Origin: Paraburkholderia sp. | Lineage (GTDB): Bacteria; Pseudomonadota; Gammaproteobacteria; Burkholderiales; Burkholderiaceae | Length of the DNA: 64,000 bases | Direction of reading: 5' to 3' | Assembly (NCBI RefSeq): GCF_028283785.1 | Contig: NZ_JAPWKB010000012.1 | Location: 445,361-509,360 of the forward strand | Part shown: positions 26,917 through 35,066 of the stretch, in pieces | Position numbering within the stretch: the first letter of the stretch is position 1 | Layout of the letters: every line of letters begins with the position of its first letter | The notes under the pieces: model-generated | Database searches by the model: none | What the model was told of the DNA's origin: nothing | What the model saw: only the letters and a program-made list of their open reading frames with translations | Program-made: the position numbers and the translations under genes

Positions 26917-27418
26917 TTCAGAAGTCTCGTTACACGGAACCATGCACAGCATGCAGTAAGCGCGCCAGCTTGGGGTCGGCACTGCAAAGGGAACGGCTAT
27001 TGTCCCCAGGAAGCGATTGAAAATGCAAATTCATTTACCGAATTGATTCATGCAATCAACGCATTAAGCGTGCTCCGCGCGGCGTCGTCGTTGCATTGTT
27101 TAAAACGCAGTTTGCGAATATTTATCAGCGTCGCAGGCGCATCCAAAGGGCGTTTAAAAAGAACGCAAAAAGCGGAAAAAGCCCGAAGTAACATAGTGTT
27201 ACAAGCACATTGTAGGGCTAACACTTTTTGGCTCGACACCCTTTCGAGGCGCCCATAAATTACTGCCAAAGGCCGTTGGGACGCCATCGCCGCGATTGGT
27301 TTCGCGACGTACCGGCATTCCAGCACAAGCTTCGCCGAGCTCGAACGGCAAGCTTCAGGCGCGACTTCGGGCGGGTGATCGAACGGTGGAAGCAGGGTTG
27401 GCGAAAACGAGGCTCTGG
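26917..27418. other. 502-bp intergenic region with an AT-rich core
   Basis: Bases about 27,000-27,235 are clearly more AT-rich than the flanks and have no credible gene. They contain the inverted repeat GTAACA-TAG-TGTTAC (27188-27202) and a wider GTGTTA...TAACAC pair spanning about 27,196-27,224. This is a good place for the promoters of the two divergent genes and for a repressor or nucleoid protein to bind. Confidence 0.45.
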
Positions 27419-27931
27419 ATGCTCGGTGCGGTGATGACCGCACTGTGTTCGCTCGTCTACGCTCATGGTGTGCCATCGTTTGTCGCACATGCACAACAAT
27501 CCGGCTTTTTCCGCATCGGCGGCGACGCGCACCAGCCGCGCTTCGAATCGCATCGGGTGGACGGCGTCGGGCGAAACGGCGGCGCGACCGTTCAAACGAC
27601 GCGTGCGAACGGAATCGGTCACGGCGAGCGCAATGCTCGCGTGAATGGCGGCGGCGGAAACGGAAACGGAAAGGCAAACGGTGCAGGTGGCCCCGACCGG
27701 CAGGTGCGCGGCGATTATCCGTATCCGGGCATGTATAGCGTGGGTATCAAGCAGGTCAGCGCCGAGACGCGCAGCGTGCCGCGTCCGCCGGAAAATCCGA
27801 ATATGGTCCGCGCCGGCTCGATCCGCGCCGACGTCGCGCGCTATAACGAAGAACGCTCGGTGCCGCGCAACCTCGCGCGTCCGCCTGGCGATATGTCCCG
27901 GCCGCCGGAGCCGTCGCCCTATCGCAACTAG
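27419..27931 (+). CDS. Putative secreted Gly/Asn-rich protein
   Basis: 170 aa from ATG 27419 (MLGAVMTALCSLVYAHGVPSFVAHAQQ); a TTG seven codons upstream adds a positive n-region (AKTRLW) and may be the true start. The N-terminus looks like a signal peptide with cleavage near AHA-Q. The mature part has a low-complexity stretch rich in Gly, Asn and Arg (RVNGGGGNGNGKANGAGG), then PYPGMYSVGIKQVSAETRSVP and a Pro/Arg-rich end with PENPNMVRAGSIRADVARYNEER. I recognise no domain. It is probably periplasmic and may bind cell-wall or polyanionic material. Confidence 0.6.
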   Translation: MLGAVMTALCSLVYAHGVPSFVAHAQQSGFFRIGGDAHQPRFESHRVDGVGRNGGATVQTTRANGIGHGERNARVNGGGGNGNGKANGAGGPDRQVRGDYPYPGMYSVGIKQVSAETRSVPRPPENPNMVRAGSIRADVARYNEERSVPRNLARPPGDMSRPPEPSPYRN

Positions 27932-28645
27932 GTTTGCCGTCTGTCTCCCCGCTGCTTCATCGAGTGCGTTGATTTCATTTACGGCGTCGAAGCCTCCGCG
28001 CATTTGACGACGCTTGCGCGTTCGCTCAAGCCGTTCGCGATTCCCCCTTCCCCTGCTGCTATTCATCGGCGCTACCCGGATTAATCGCGGTAGCGCCATT
28101 CAGCCTGCGTTTTTTCGTCGTGATTACCGGTTCAATTCGCGGTTTTTCAATGCGTCGCGCATTCCCGACATGCTGAATCCGGTATTCGACGCAATTCGGC
28201 CGCACTTGATCGTCACTAATGTGATGTATGCGCGCCACACATTTTTGAAAAGACTCGTCAGACAAGGGCTCGCCGTCGTCCAATTTTGGGCATGCTTCCG
28301 CGCCGCGTCATCCAGTGGCGGTTTTCACCGTTGTTCGAGGCGACCGTGCCCGGCAATGCGGCCCTGAGCGGCGCAGTACGTGATTTGCTGCGTTGCGGCA
28401 GGCCGACTCGGACGTGGCGGCGGGAAGCACGGGAGGCGATCGAGCGGTCGCGGTTATCAGGTTGATCGCCGATGAAACTAATCAGACAGATATACCGGCA
28501 ATAACCGCAGATATTTTTGTCCATAAAAATGGTCCGCAAAGATGGTCTCCGCCCAGAGATTGGCTCGCCGATCGAAGCAACACAAAAACGAATCGCGGGC
28601 CCCCCGCCGCACAGCCATACCCCTTTGACAAAGACTGGAGAACCC
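27932..28645. other. 714-bp porin leader region without a recognisable gene
   Basis: This is more AT-rich than the coding sequence. Short frames on both strands (for example 28059-28283 minus) lack ribosome sites and family features. The long leader before a porin gene is consistent with complex regulation, for example by an OmpR-like protein or a small RNA, but I could not identify a specific site. Confidence 0.45.
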
Positions 28646-29731
28646 ATGAAAACAAGCATCAGCCGTGCGCTGAAGACCACCCTCAAAGCAAGCGTGATCG
28701 CCGGCCTGATGGCAGGCGCATCGGCAGCATTCGCGCAATCGAGCGTACAGCTGTACGGTCAGGTCGACGAATGGATCGGCGCGCAAAAGCTGCCGGGCGG
28801 CCATACGGCGACGGTCGTGTCGGGCGGCGGTATGTCCACGTCCTACTGGGGTTTGAAGGGCTCGGAAGATCTTGGCGGCGGCTACAAGGCGATCTTCGCG
28901 CTGGAAGGGTTCTTCCTCGCGCAGAACGGTCAGTACGGCCGCTTCACCGGCGACACGATGTTCTCGCGGAACGCGTATGTCGGTATGGAGTCGCCGTACG
29001 GTACGGTCACGGCCGGCCGTCTGACGACCGAACTGTTCGTGTCGACGATTCTGTTCAACCCGTTCTCGGATTCGTACGAGTTCTCGCCGATGATCTGGCA
29101 AACGTACCTGGGCTTCGGTACGTTCCCGTCGTACAGCACGGACCAGGGCGTGACCGGCGACTCCGGCTGGAGCAACGCGATCCAGTACTCGTCGCCGAAC
29201 TTCAACGGCCTGAGCGCGAGCGGCATGTACGCGCTCGGCAACACGACGCAAAACGGCGCGAAGAAGTGGTCCGGCCAGGTGCTGTACTTCCACGGCCCGT
29301 TCGCGGCGACGGCGGTGTATCAGTACGTGAACTTCAACAACACGCCGAGCGACCTGAGCAGCCTCGCGCTGTCGGGCATGCCGGGTCTGAAGAGCCAGAG
29401 CGTCGCGCAAGTGGGCGTGTCGTACGATCTGAAGTACGTGAAGATGTTCGCGCAGTACATGTACACGTACAACAACCAGGACATCACCAGCTGGCACGTG
29501 AACACGGGACAAGGCGGCGTGACGGTGCCGGTCGGCCCGGGTTCGGTGATGGCGTCGTACGCGTACTCGCGTGACGGCGGCGGCTACAACCAGACCCGTT
29601 CGACCGCGGCAGTCGGCTACGACTACCCGCTGTCGAAGCGCACGGACGTCTACGCCGCGTACATGTACGACCACATCAGCAACCAGTCGAGCGGCAACAC
29701 GTACGGCGTCGGTTTGCGCGCGAAGTTCTAA
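28646..29731 (+). CDS. Outer-membrane porin (Burkholderiales OmpC-like, Porin_4 type)
   Basis: 361 aa; the ATG at 28646 follows CTGGAGAACCC. The signal peptide (MKTSISRALKTTLKASVIAG then LMAGASAAFA) is cleaved before QSSVQLYGQVDEWIG. The mature part shows typical alternating strands: SYWGLKGSEDLGGGYKAIFALE, NAYVGMESPYGTVTAGRLTT and YAYSRDGGGYNQTRSTAAVGYDY. It ends in GVGLRAKF with the C-terminal Phe needed for BAM insertion. It is a 16-stranded trimeric general-diffusion porin for small hydrophilic solutes. The unusually high share of 'preferred' codons suggests strong expression. A terminator follows at 29,771. Confidence 0.95.
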   Translation: MKTSISRALKTTLKASVIAGLMAGASAAFAQSSVQLYGQVDEWIGAQKLPGGHTATVVSGGGMSTSYWGLKGSEDLGGGYKAIFALEGFFLAQNGQYGRFTGDTMFSRNAYVGMESPYGTVTAGRLTTELFVSTILFNPFSDSYEFSPMIWQTYLGFGTFPSYSTDQGVTGDSGWSNAIQYSSPNFNGLSASGMYALGNTTQNGAKKWSGQVLYFHGPFAATAVYQYVNFNNTPSDLSSLALSGMPGLKSQSVAQVGVSYDLKYVKMFAQYMYTYNNQDITSWHVNTGQGGVTVPVGPGSVMASYAYSRDGGGYNQTRSTAAVGYDYPLSKRTDVYAAYMYDHISNQSSGNTYGVGLRAKF

Positions 29732-29770
29732 GCGCACCGCGCCTGGCGCTCGATGCGCCTTGTACAGAAA

Positions 29771-29798
29771 GCGCCCGCGGCAACGCGGGCGCTTTTTT
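29771..29798 (+). terminator. Porin terminator
   Basis: A 9-bp perfect stem GCGCCCGCG / CGCGGGCGC with loop GCAA is followed directly by T6. Confidence 0.93.
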
Positions 29799-29916
29799 AT
29801 TGGGCGCCCGATGGGCGAGCGCGCGGGTCCATGCACGCCGGATGCGTCGTTTGCACCCGTCCTGTTGATAAAAGCCGCAAAATAGCGCTCATTGATTCTT
29901 GGTGAGCGCGAACGGT

Positions 29917-30879
29917 ATGGACACCCTCGTCAGCATGAAAGTGTTTCGTCACGTCGTCGAAGCGGGCAGCTTCGTCGGCGCGGCGGACCGGATGGAAATG
30001 TCGGCGGCAATGGCGAGCAAGCATGTGATGCATCTCGAACAGCAACTCGGCGCGCGTCTGTTGAACCGGACCACACGTCGGGTCGCCCCGACTGAAGCCG
30101 GTCGGGAATACTACGAGCGCGTCAGTCAGGTGCTGTCGGAGCTTGAAGAAGCAGGGCAGGCGGTCGGTGCGGCGAGCATCGTGCCGCAAGGTCGGTTGCG
30201 GGTGTCGTCGTTGTCGGCGTTCGGGCTGAGTCACGTGATGAGCGCCGTCGCCGATTACGCCGCGCAATATCCGCAAGTCACCGTCGAAATGACGCTGTCG
30301 GACCGGCTGGTGGATCTGATCGACGAAGGTTTCGACGTGGCGATCCGCGCGTCGCCGTCGGGGCTGAAGTCGTCGTCGCTGATTGCGCGGCAGATTGCGA
30401 CCGCGCATCTGGTGTTGTGCGCGTCGCCGGATTATCTGCATCGGCGCGGCACGCCGAAAACGCTCGCCGATCTCGCCCGTCACAATTTTCTGCAATACGC
30501 GGGCGTCGGACCGCCCGAACTCGCGCCGTCAGCCGCCAATGCCGGTAACGCGGACGGCGCGACTGCCGCGCCGCGCGTGAAGCTGTCGGGCAATCTGATC
30601 GTGAATCATCTGGAGGCGCAACGCGTGCTGGTGTTGCAGGGCGCGGGAATCGCGCAACTCGGCACCGAGGTGATCGGCGCGGATCTGGCCGAAGGGCGCG
30701 TCGTGCCGATCATGCTCGACGAAGTGCCGCCGCGCGAGCTACCTATTCATCTGGTTTACGCGAGCCGCCGTCATTTGTCCGCGAAAGTGCGGTCGTTCGT
30801 TGATTTTCTGGCGCTGCGGTTCAGCAGCGAGACCTTGTGGCCGTCGCTGAAGCAGATCGAGGCGATGGCGGTGCGGTGA
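29917..30879 (+). CDS. LysR-family transcriptional regulator
   Basis: 320 aa from ATG 29917 (MDTLVSMKVFRHVVEAGSFV). The winged helix-turn-helix is at about 1-60, with AADRMEMSAAMASKHVMHLEQQLGAR split by the recognition helix and RLLNRTTRRVAPTEAGREYYER. The effector-binding domain (about 90-300) has RLRVSSLSAFGLSHVMSAV and GAGIAQLGTEVIGADLAEGR. It belongs to the large CrgA/DmlR-like subgroup. Its target is not evident; the flanking porin is a candidate, but the two are in tandem and not divergent. Its stop is followed by the 34-bp periodic array. Confidence 0.92.
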   Translation: MDTLVSMKVFRHVVEAGSFVGAADRMEMSAAMASKHVMHLEQQLGARLLNRTTRRVAPTEAGREYYERVSQVLSELEEAGQAVGAASIVPQGRLRVSSLSAFGLSHVMSAVADYAAQYPQVTVEMTLSDRLVDLIDEGFDVAIRASPSGLKSSSLIARQIATAHLVLCASPDYLHRRGTPKTLADLARHNFLQYAGVGPPELAPSAANAGNADGATAAPRVKLSGNLIVNHLEAQRVLVLQGAGIAQLGTEVIGADLAEGRVVPIMLDEVPPRELPIHLVYASRRHLSAKVRSFVDFLALRFSSETLWPSLKQIEAMAVR

Positions 30880-30889
30880 CATGCGCGTA

Positions 30890-31145
30890 ATGCACGCATC
30901 GTGTGCACGTGAAGCAGTGGCCGGGCGAAAGGCGCGTGCACATGGATTGGGGAAGCTCGGCAAACCCGCGTATACGTGAGACAGCGCAATTGCCGGATCC
31001 CGTGTGCACGTGGCTCTGCCGCTTTACGCCAACCCGCGTGCACACGACTTCGTTCACCACCGCCAACCCGTGTGCACGTGGAACCAACTAGCGCTCCAGC
31101 AGCATGTGCACACAAGAAATCCCGTAGCGCGAACCGGGTGTATCA
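30890..31145. repeat. 34-bp periodic array of GTGCAC palindromes
   Basis: Core hexamers start at 30903, 30936, 30970 (variant GTATAC), 31004, 31038, 31072 and 31106, that is steps of 33, 34, 34, 34, 34 and 34. An eighth, decayed GTATCA is exactly in register at 31140 and overlaps the stop codon of the next gene. The best units share about 11 bases left of the core (GCCAACCCGYG) and GTGG to the right; the remaining spacer is unique. The core flanks tend to alternate between a cgt...gtg form and its reverse complement. The array fills the whole gap between two convergent genes. Confidence 0.85.
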
Positions 31146-32102
31146 GCGCCCGATTCCCAGACGCGCCTTCGCCGCGTCGTATTCGCCCTTCAGACGCTCG
31201 ACCAGTTCGGCCACGCTCGGCACGTCGTCCATCAGGCCGACGCCCTGGCCCGCGCCCCAGATATCTTTCCACGCCTTCGCCTTGTCGCCGCCGAAGTTCA
31301 TCGCGGTCTTGTCGGATTCGGGCAGCGCGTCCGGATCGAGCCCGGCATTCAGGATGCTCTCGCGGATGTAGTTGCCGTGCACGCCAGTGAACAGGTTCGT
31401 GTAGATGATGTCGGCCGCGCTCGAATTGACGATCGAGGTCTTGTAGCTGTCCACCGCGTGCGCTTCTTTCGTCGCGATAAAGCGCGTGCCCATGTACGCG
31501 AGGTCAGCGCCCATGGCTTGCGCGGCGAGGATCGAGCCGCCGTTGGCGATCGCGCCGGACAGCACGATCGGGCCGTCGAACATCTTCCGCACTTCGCCGA
31601 CCAGCGCGAACGGCGAAATCGTGCCCGCGTGGCCGCCCGCGCCCGCCGCAACCAGGATCAGCCCGTCCACGCCCGCTTCCAGCGCCTTCTGCGCGTGGCG
31701 GAGATTGATCACGTCGTGCAATACGATGCCGCCGTAGCTGTGCACCGCATCGACGATCTCGCGGGCAGGCGCGCGCAGGCTCGTGATGAAGATCGGCACC
31801 TTGTGTTCGACGCACACGCGGACGTCGTGTTCGAGTCGCGCATTCGACTGATGGACGATCTGGTTGACGGCGATCGGCCCGATGATCGCATCCGGATTCG
31901 TCGCCTTGTGCTCGGCCAGCGACGTCTGAATCTGCGTCAGCCATTCGTCGAGCAATTCGGCCGGGCGCGCGTTGAGCGCCGGAAACGACCCGACGATCCC
32001 GGCCTTGCACTGCGCGAGCACGAGCTCCGGATAGCTGACGATGAACATCGGCGATGAGATGACGGGAAGCGCGAGGTGCTGCAGGACGGCGGGCAATGCC
32101 AT
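31143..32102 (-). CDS. Nitronate monooxygenase (2-nitropropane dioxygenase family)
   Basis: 319 aa, an FMN-dependent TIM-barrel enzyme. The N-terminus reads LALPVISSPMFIVSYPELVLAQ. IGPIAVNQIVHQS and FITSLRAPAREIVDAVHSYGGIVLHDVIN contribute to the active site and cofactor sheet. The phosphate-binding GAGGHAG, the loop IVLSGAIANGGSILAAQAMGADLAYMGTRFIAT and the C-terminal AGQGVGLMDDV complete the family pattern. It oxidises alkyl nitronates (for example propionate 3-nitronate) to carbonyl compounds and nitrite. The start at 32102 has GGAGA about ten bases upstream. It is monocistronic. Confidence 0.92.
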   Translation of the reverse strand: MALPAVLQHLALPVISSPMFIVSYPELVLAQCKAGIVGSFPALNARPAELLDEWLTQIQTSLAEHKATNPDAIIGPIAVNQIVHQSNARLEHDVRVCVEHKVPIFITSLRAPAREIVDAVHSYGGIVLHDVINLRHAQKALEAGVDGLILVAAGAGGHAGTISPFALVGEVRKMFDGPIVLSGAIANGGSILAAQAMGADLAYMGTRFIATKEAHAVDSYKTSIVNSSAADIIYTNLFTGVHGNYIRESILNAGLDPDALPESDKTAMNFGGDKAKAWKDIWGAGQGVGLMDDVPSVAELVERLKGEYDAAKARLGIGR

Positions 32103-32428
32103 GATGCGTGTCTCCTGATCGGGCCGGCCGGACGGTTCTGGGCGCCCGGCAAAGTGTGGAAGGCGTGCGTGAAATCAGTGAAGCGAGTGTACCGGCACGC
32201 GCCAGGCGGCGCGCGGCCGCGTCTCGCATCCATCGTGACGGACGATGCCGAGTTAAAGCACGGTCGTTCGATTATAGGCGAAGCATGAAACGATCGGCGG
32301 CACGCTCGGTGCTAAGGGTTCGAATGAGTGTTCAGTTTCTACGGTTGCGTGGTCCAACTCACGCGTGCGGACTGCGCGCCCTTCTACAATGCGGTGACTG
32401 AGCAGACAACGAGACGAGAGAAGCCGAC
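32103..32428. other. 326-bp divergent intergenic region
   Basis: This lies between nitronate monooxygenase (minus) and the dehalogenase-like gene (plus). A -10-like TACAAT at 32385-32390 is a plausible element for the plus-strand gene, but I see no good -35. There is no gene in between. Confidence 0.4.
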
Positions 32429-33319
32429 ATGCCATTCGAGGACTTCACACCCTTTCACGTCGTCGCGGGCGACGTCGATATTTTCGGGGTCAAGGGCGGG
32501 GCGGGGCCGCCGCTTCTGCTGCTGCACGGTCATCCGCAGACGCATCTGATCTGGCAGCGATGCGCGACCGAACTCGCCGCGCATTTCACCGTGATCGCCA
32601 CCGACCTGCGCGGCTATGGCGCATCCGGCAAACCGCTCAGCGACGAACATCACACGCCGTATTCGAAACGTGCGATGGCCGCCGATCAGGTCGCGGTGAT
32701 GCGCGAACTCGGCTACGAGCGGTTTCTCGTCTGCGCGCACGATCGCGGCGCGCGGGTCGCGCACCGGATGGCGCTCGACCATCCGGACGCCGTCGAACGT
32801 CTGATGCTGCTCGACATCGCGCCGACGCTGGCGATGTACGACGCCACCGACCGCGATTTCGCCACCCGCTACTTCCACTGGTTCTTCCTGATCCAGCCCG
32901 AGCCGTTGCCCGAAACCTTGATCGAAGCGAATCCCGACGCGTATATCGCCGGAGTGATGGGCAGCCGGTACGCCGGCCTCGCGCCGTTCGCGCCGGAATC
33001 GCTAGCGGCGTACCGCAATGCGCTGAGTCAGCCGGGCGCGGTGCATGCGATGTGCGAGGACTATCGCGCGTCGGCGTCAATCGATCTGGAGCACGATCGC
33101 GAGGATGTCGAACGCGGTCATAAGATCGGTTGTCCGGTGCGCGTGCTGTGGGGCGAGCACGGCACCATCGAAGCGTGTTTCGATCCGCTCGCGTTGTGGA
33201 AAGAGGTCGCGCGCGACGTCAGCGGGCGCAGCGTGCCGTGCGGCCATTACATCCCGGAAGAAGCACCGGCCGAACTCGTCGCCGAAATGCTGTCGTTCTT
33301 CGAAGCCGTCGAGCTTTGA
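32429..33319 (+). CDS. Alpha/beta hydrolase, probable haloacetate (fluoroacetate) dehalogenase
   Basis: 296 aa. The fold motif LLLLHGHPQTHLIW is followed by the nucleophile motif HDRGARVAHRMALDHP. Asp105, Arg106 and Arg109 match the Asp-Arg-x-x-Arg set of fluoroacetate dehalogenase FAc-DEX FA1 from Burkholderia. His150-Trp151 matches the halide-binding His-Trp of that enzyme, Asp129 could be the triad acid, and His273 in CGHYIPEEAP is the general base. It would hydrolyse haloacetates to glycolate plus halide. Epoxide hydrolase is the main alternative. It is monocistronic and convergent with an Lrp-family gene. Confidence 0.82.
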   Translation: MPFEDFTPFHVVAGDVDIFGVKGGAGPPLLLLHGHPQTHLIWQRCATELAAHFTVIATDLRGYGASGKPLSDEHHTPYSKRAMAADQVAVMRELGYERFLVCAHDRGARVAHRMALDHPDAVERLMLLDIAPTLAMYDATDRDFATRYFHWFFLIQPEPLPETLIEANPDAYIAGVMGSRYAGLAPFAPESLAAYRNALSQPGAVHAMCEDYRASASIDLEHDREDVERGHKIGCPVRVLWGEHGTIEACFDPLALWKEVARDVSGRSVPCGHYIPEEAPAELVAEMLSFFEAVEL

Positions 33320-33325
33320 ACCCAT

Positions 33326-33360
33326 GACGCTCGACGCCGTGAGCCCACGGCGTCGCGTCA
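33326..33360. terminator. Hairpin between convergent dehalogenase and Lrp genes
   Basis: A 10-bp perfect stem CGACGCCGTG (33332-33341) / CACGGCGTCG (33346-33355) has loop AGCC, extended by GACGC/GCGTC. There is no U-run, so it could serve both strands as a transcript end. Confidence 0.55.
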
Positions 33361-33834
33361 GTCCAACGGCGGCAACCTGCGCGCAACCGGCGTCGATTTG
33401 ACGATGGCCGTGCTGGTTTCCGCGCGCTCGGTCACTTTCGACAAAATTTCGTCGAGCTGTTCGATCGAATGCAGATAGAGCCGGCAGATAAAGCAATCGT
33501 CGCCCGTCACCTTGTCGCATTCGACGAACTGCGGAATCCGCCGGATCACTTCCTCCACCAGATGCAACTGCCCCGGCAGCGGCTTCACGCGCACGATGGC
33601 CTGAAGCGTATAGCCCAGCGCGCGCGGATCGATCGCGACGGTAAAGCGCTCGATCACGCGTTGCGCTTCGAGCCGGCGCAAGCGTTCCGCCGTGCTCGGC
33701 GCGGACAACCCCACCCGTTTCGCCAGTTCACTGACCGGCTGGCGCGCGTCGTCGGCGAGCGCGGCGATCAGCGCACGGTCGGTGTCATCGAGCGCGACCA
33801 CGGCAGGCGGCGTGACAGGACTTAAGCGTTTCAT
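33358..33834 (-). CDS. Lrp/AsnC-family transcriptional regulator
   Basis: 158 aa. The N-terminal winged HTH reads LDDTDRALIAALADDARQPV and SELAKRVGLSAPSTAERLRRLE. A RAM/AsnC effector domain follows, with YTLQAIVRVKPLPGQLHLVEEV and FVECDKVTGDDCFICRLYLHS. An 11-residue extension precedes the HTH. It is divergent from the EamA transporter at 33,962 with only 127 bp between, so it probably controls that exporter, as is common for Lrp-like regulators next to amino-acid exporters. Confidence 0.9.
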   Translation of the reverse strand: MKRLSPVTPPAVVALDDTDRALIAALADDARQPVSELAKRVGLSAPSTAERLRRLEAQRVIERFTVAIDPRALGYTLQAIVRVKPLPGQLHLVEEVIRRIPQFVECDKVTGDDCFICRLYLHSIEQLDEILSKVTERAETSTAIVKSTPVARRLPPLD

Positions 33835-33961
33835 CGTATCGACCTTCGTTTGGCAGGCGATTTTACGCTATCACCTTGGTTTCGCCATGTATCGGACGAC
33901 GCGATTTAAATACACTTGAGGTTTGAAAAGCAGCGAAAGACTCGCGAGTGGAGATCGAAAC

Positions 33962-34861
33962 ATGGCTACATCGGAAGTGCGGCGCGGCGCGGCGGAAATG
34001 ACGGCGGCGATGCTGATGTCGGGGACGATCGGATGGCTGGTCGTCTCGTCGCAGCAATCGTCGGAGAACGTGGTGTTTCTGCGTTGTGTGTTCGGCGGCG
34101 GCACGCTCGCGCTGGTCTGCGCGGCGCTCGGTCTGTTCCGGCGCGCGCTGTTTTCGTGGCGAATGATCGGACTGGCGACGCTCGGCGGCGCGGCGATCGT
34201 CGCGAACTGGGTGCTGCTGTTCGCGTCGTATTCGCGCGCGTCGATTTCGATGGCGACCGCCGTGTACAACACGCAGCCGTTCATGCTGGTCGCGCTCGGC
34301 GCGATCGTGTTTCGCGAGCGGATCACCGCGTCGATCGTCGCGTGGTTGGTGGTCGCATTCGTCGGACTGGTGTTTGTCGTGAAGGTCGAGCCTGCGGTGC
34401 TCGCGGTGCCGGGGCAATATCTGCAAGGCGTCGCGCTGGCGGTCGGCGCGGCCGCGATGTACGCGGTGTCGTCGATCATCACCAAGCATCTGAAGGGCAC
34501 ACCGCCGCATTTGCTGGCGCTGCTTCAGGTCGGGCTCGGCGTGGTGTTGCTCGCACCGTTCGTGCACTGGAATGCGTTGCCGGATTCGCCTGCGCATTGG
34601 GCGGAAGTCGTGACGCTCGGCGTGGTGAATACCGGCGTGATGTATGTGCTGCTGTATGGCGCAATCCAGAAGCTGCCCACCGCAATGACCGGCGCGTTGT
34701 CGTTCATCTATCCGGTGGTGGCGATCATCGTGGACCGGGTCGCATTCGGGCAGAAGCTCGCGTGGATTCAGGTGCTCGGCGCGATGCTGATTCTGCTCGC
34801 GGCGGCAGGCGTGAATCTGGGTTGGCGTGTCGTGCCGGGCAAGCGCTTACGATCCGTTTAA
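33962..34861 (+). CDS. EamA/DMT-family transporter
   Basis: 299 aa. I use the ATG at 33962 (MATSEVRRGAAEMTAAMLMSG), preceded by GGAGA at eight bases; a start 13 codons earlier is possible. It has ten TM helices in two EamA repeats, with FASYSRASISMATAVYNTQPFM at the end of the first repeat and GAIQKLPTAMTGALSFIYPVVA at the end of the second. It is probably an exporter of amino acids or related metabolites across the inner membrane. The neighbouring Lrp-type regulator supports an amino-acid role. Confidence 0.88.
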   Translation: MATSEVRRGAAEMTAAMLMSGTIGWLVVSSQQSSENVVFLRCVFGGGTLALVCAALGLFRRALFSWRMIGLATLGGAAIVANWVLLFASYSRASISMATAVYNTQPFMLVALGAIVFRERITASIVAWLVVAFVGLVFVVKVEPAVLAVPGQYLQGVALAVGAAAMYAVSSIITKHLKGTPPHLLALLQVGLGVVLLAPFVHWNALPDSPAHWAEVVTLGVVNTGVMYVLLYGAIQKLPTAMTGALSFIYPVVAIIVDRVAFGQKLAWIQVLGAMLILLAAAGVNLGWRVVPGKRLRSV

Positions 34862-34990
34862 ACGTCGTAATAATGATGAATGCGGCGTTGAAAGCCGACG
34901 TCAAACTTCTGTAGGGAAATCACCGATGCTTGCCGGCGTTCGCGTGCGTATGATCGTTTGTGACGAATGATCACGTCATCAGTTGTTCCG

Positions 34991-35025
34991 CCGCTCGCCC
35001 TTCAAAAGGTGAGCGGTTTTCTTTT
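34991..35025 (+). terminator. Terminator after the EamA gene
   Basis: CCGCTC-G-CC (34991-34999) pairs with GG-T-GAGCGG (35008-35016), including one G-T pair, with an eight-base loop and TTTTCTTTT following. Confidence 0.8.
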
Positions 35026-35066
35026 GTGCGACCGATTCCCGCGATGCGTCGATGTTCGTATGCGAT

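Noticed and set aside
30890..31145. CRISPR array
   Set aside because: The repeated core is only 6 bp with about 10-15 bp of loose flank, repeats are not near-identical, the period of 34 bp is too short, and there are no cas genes nearby.
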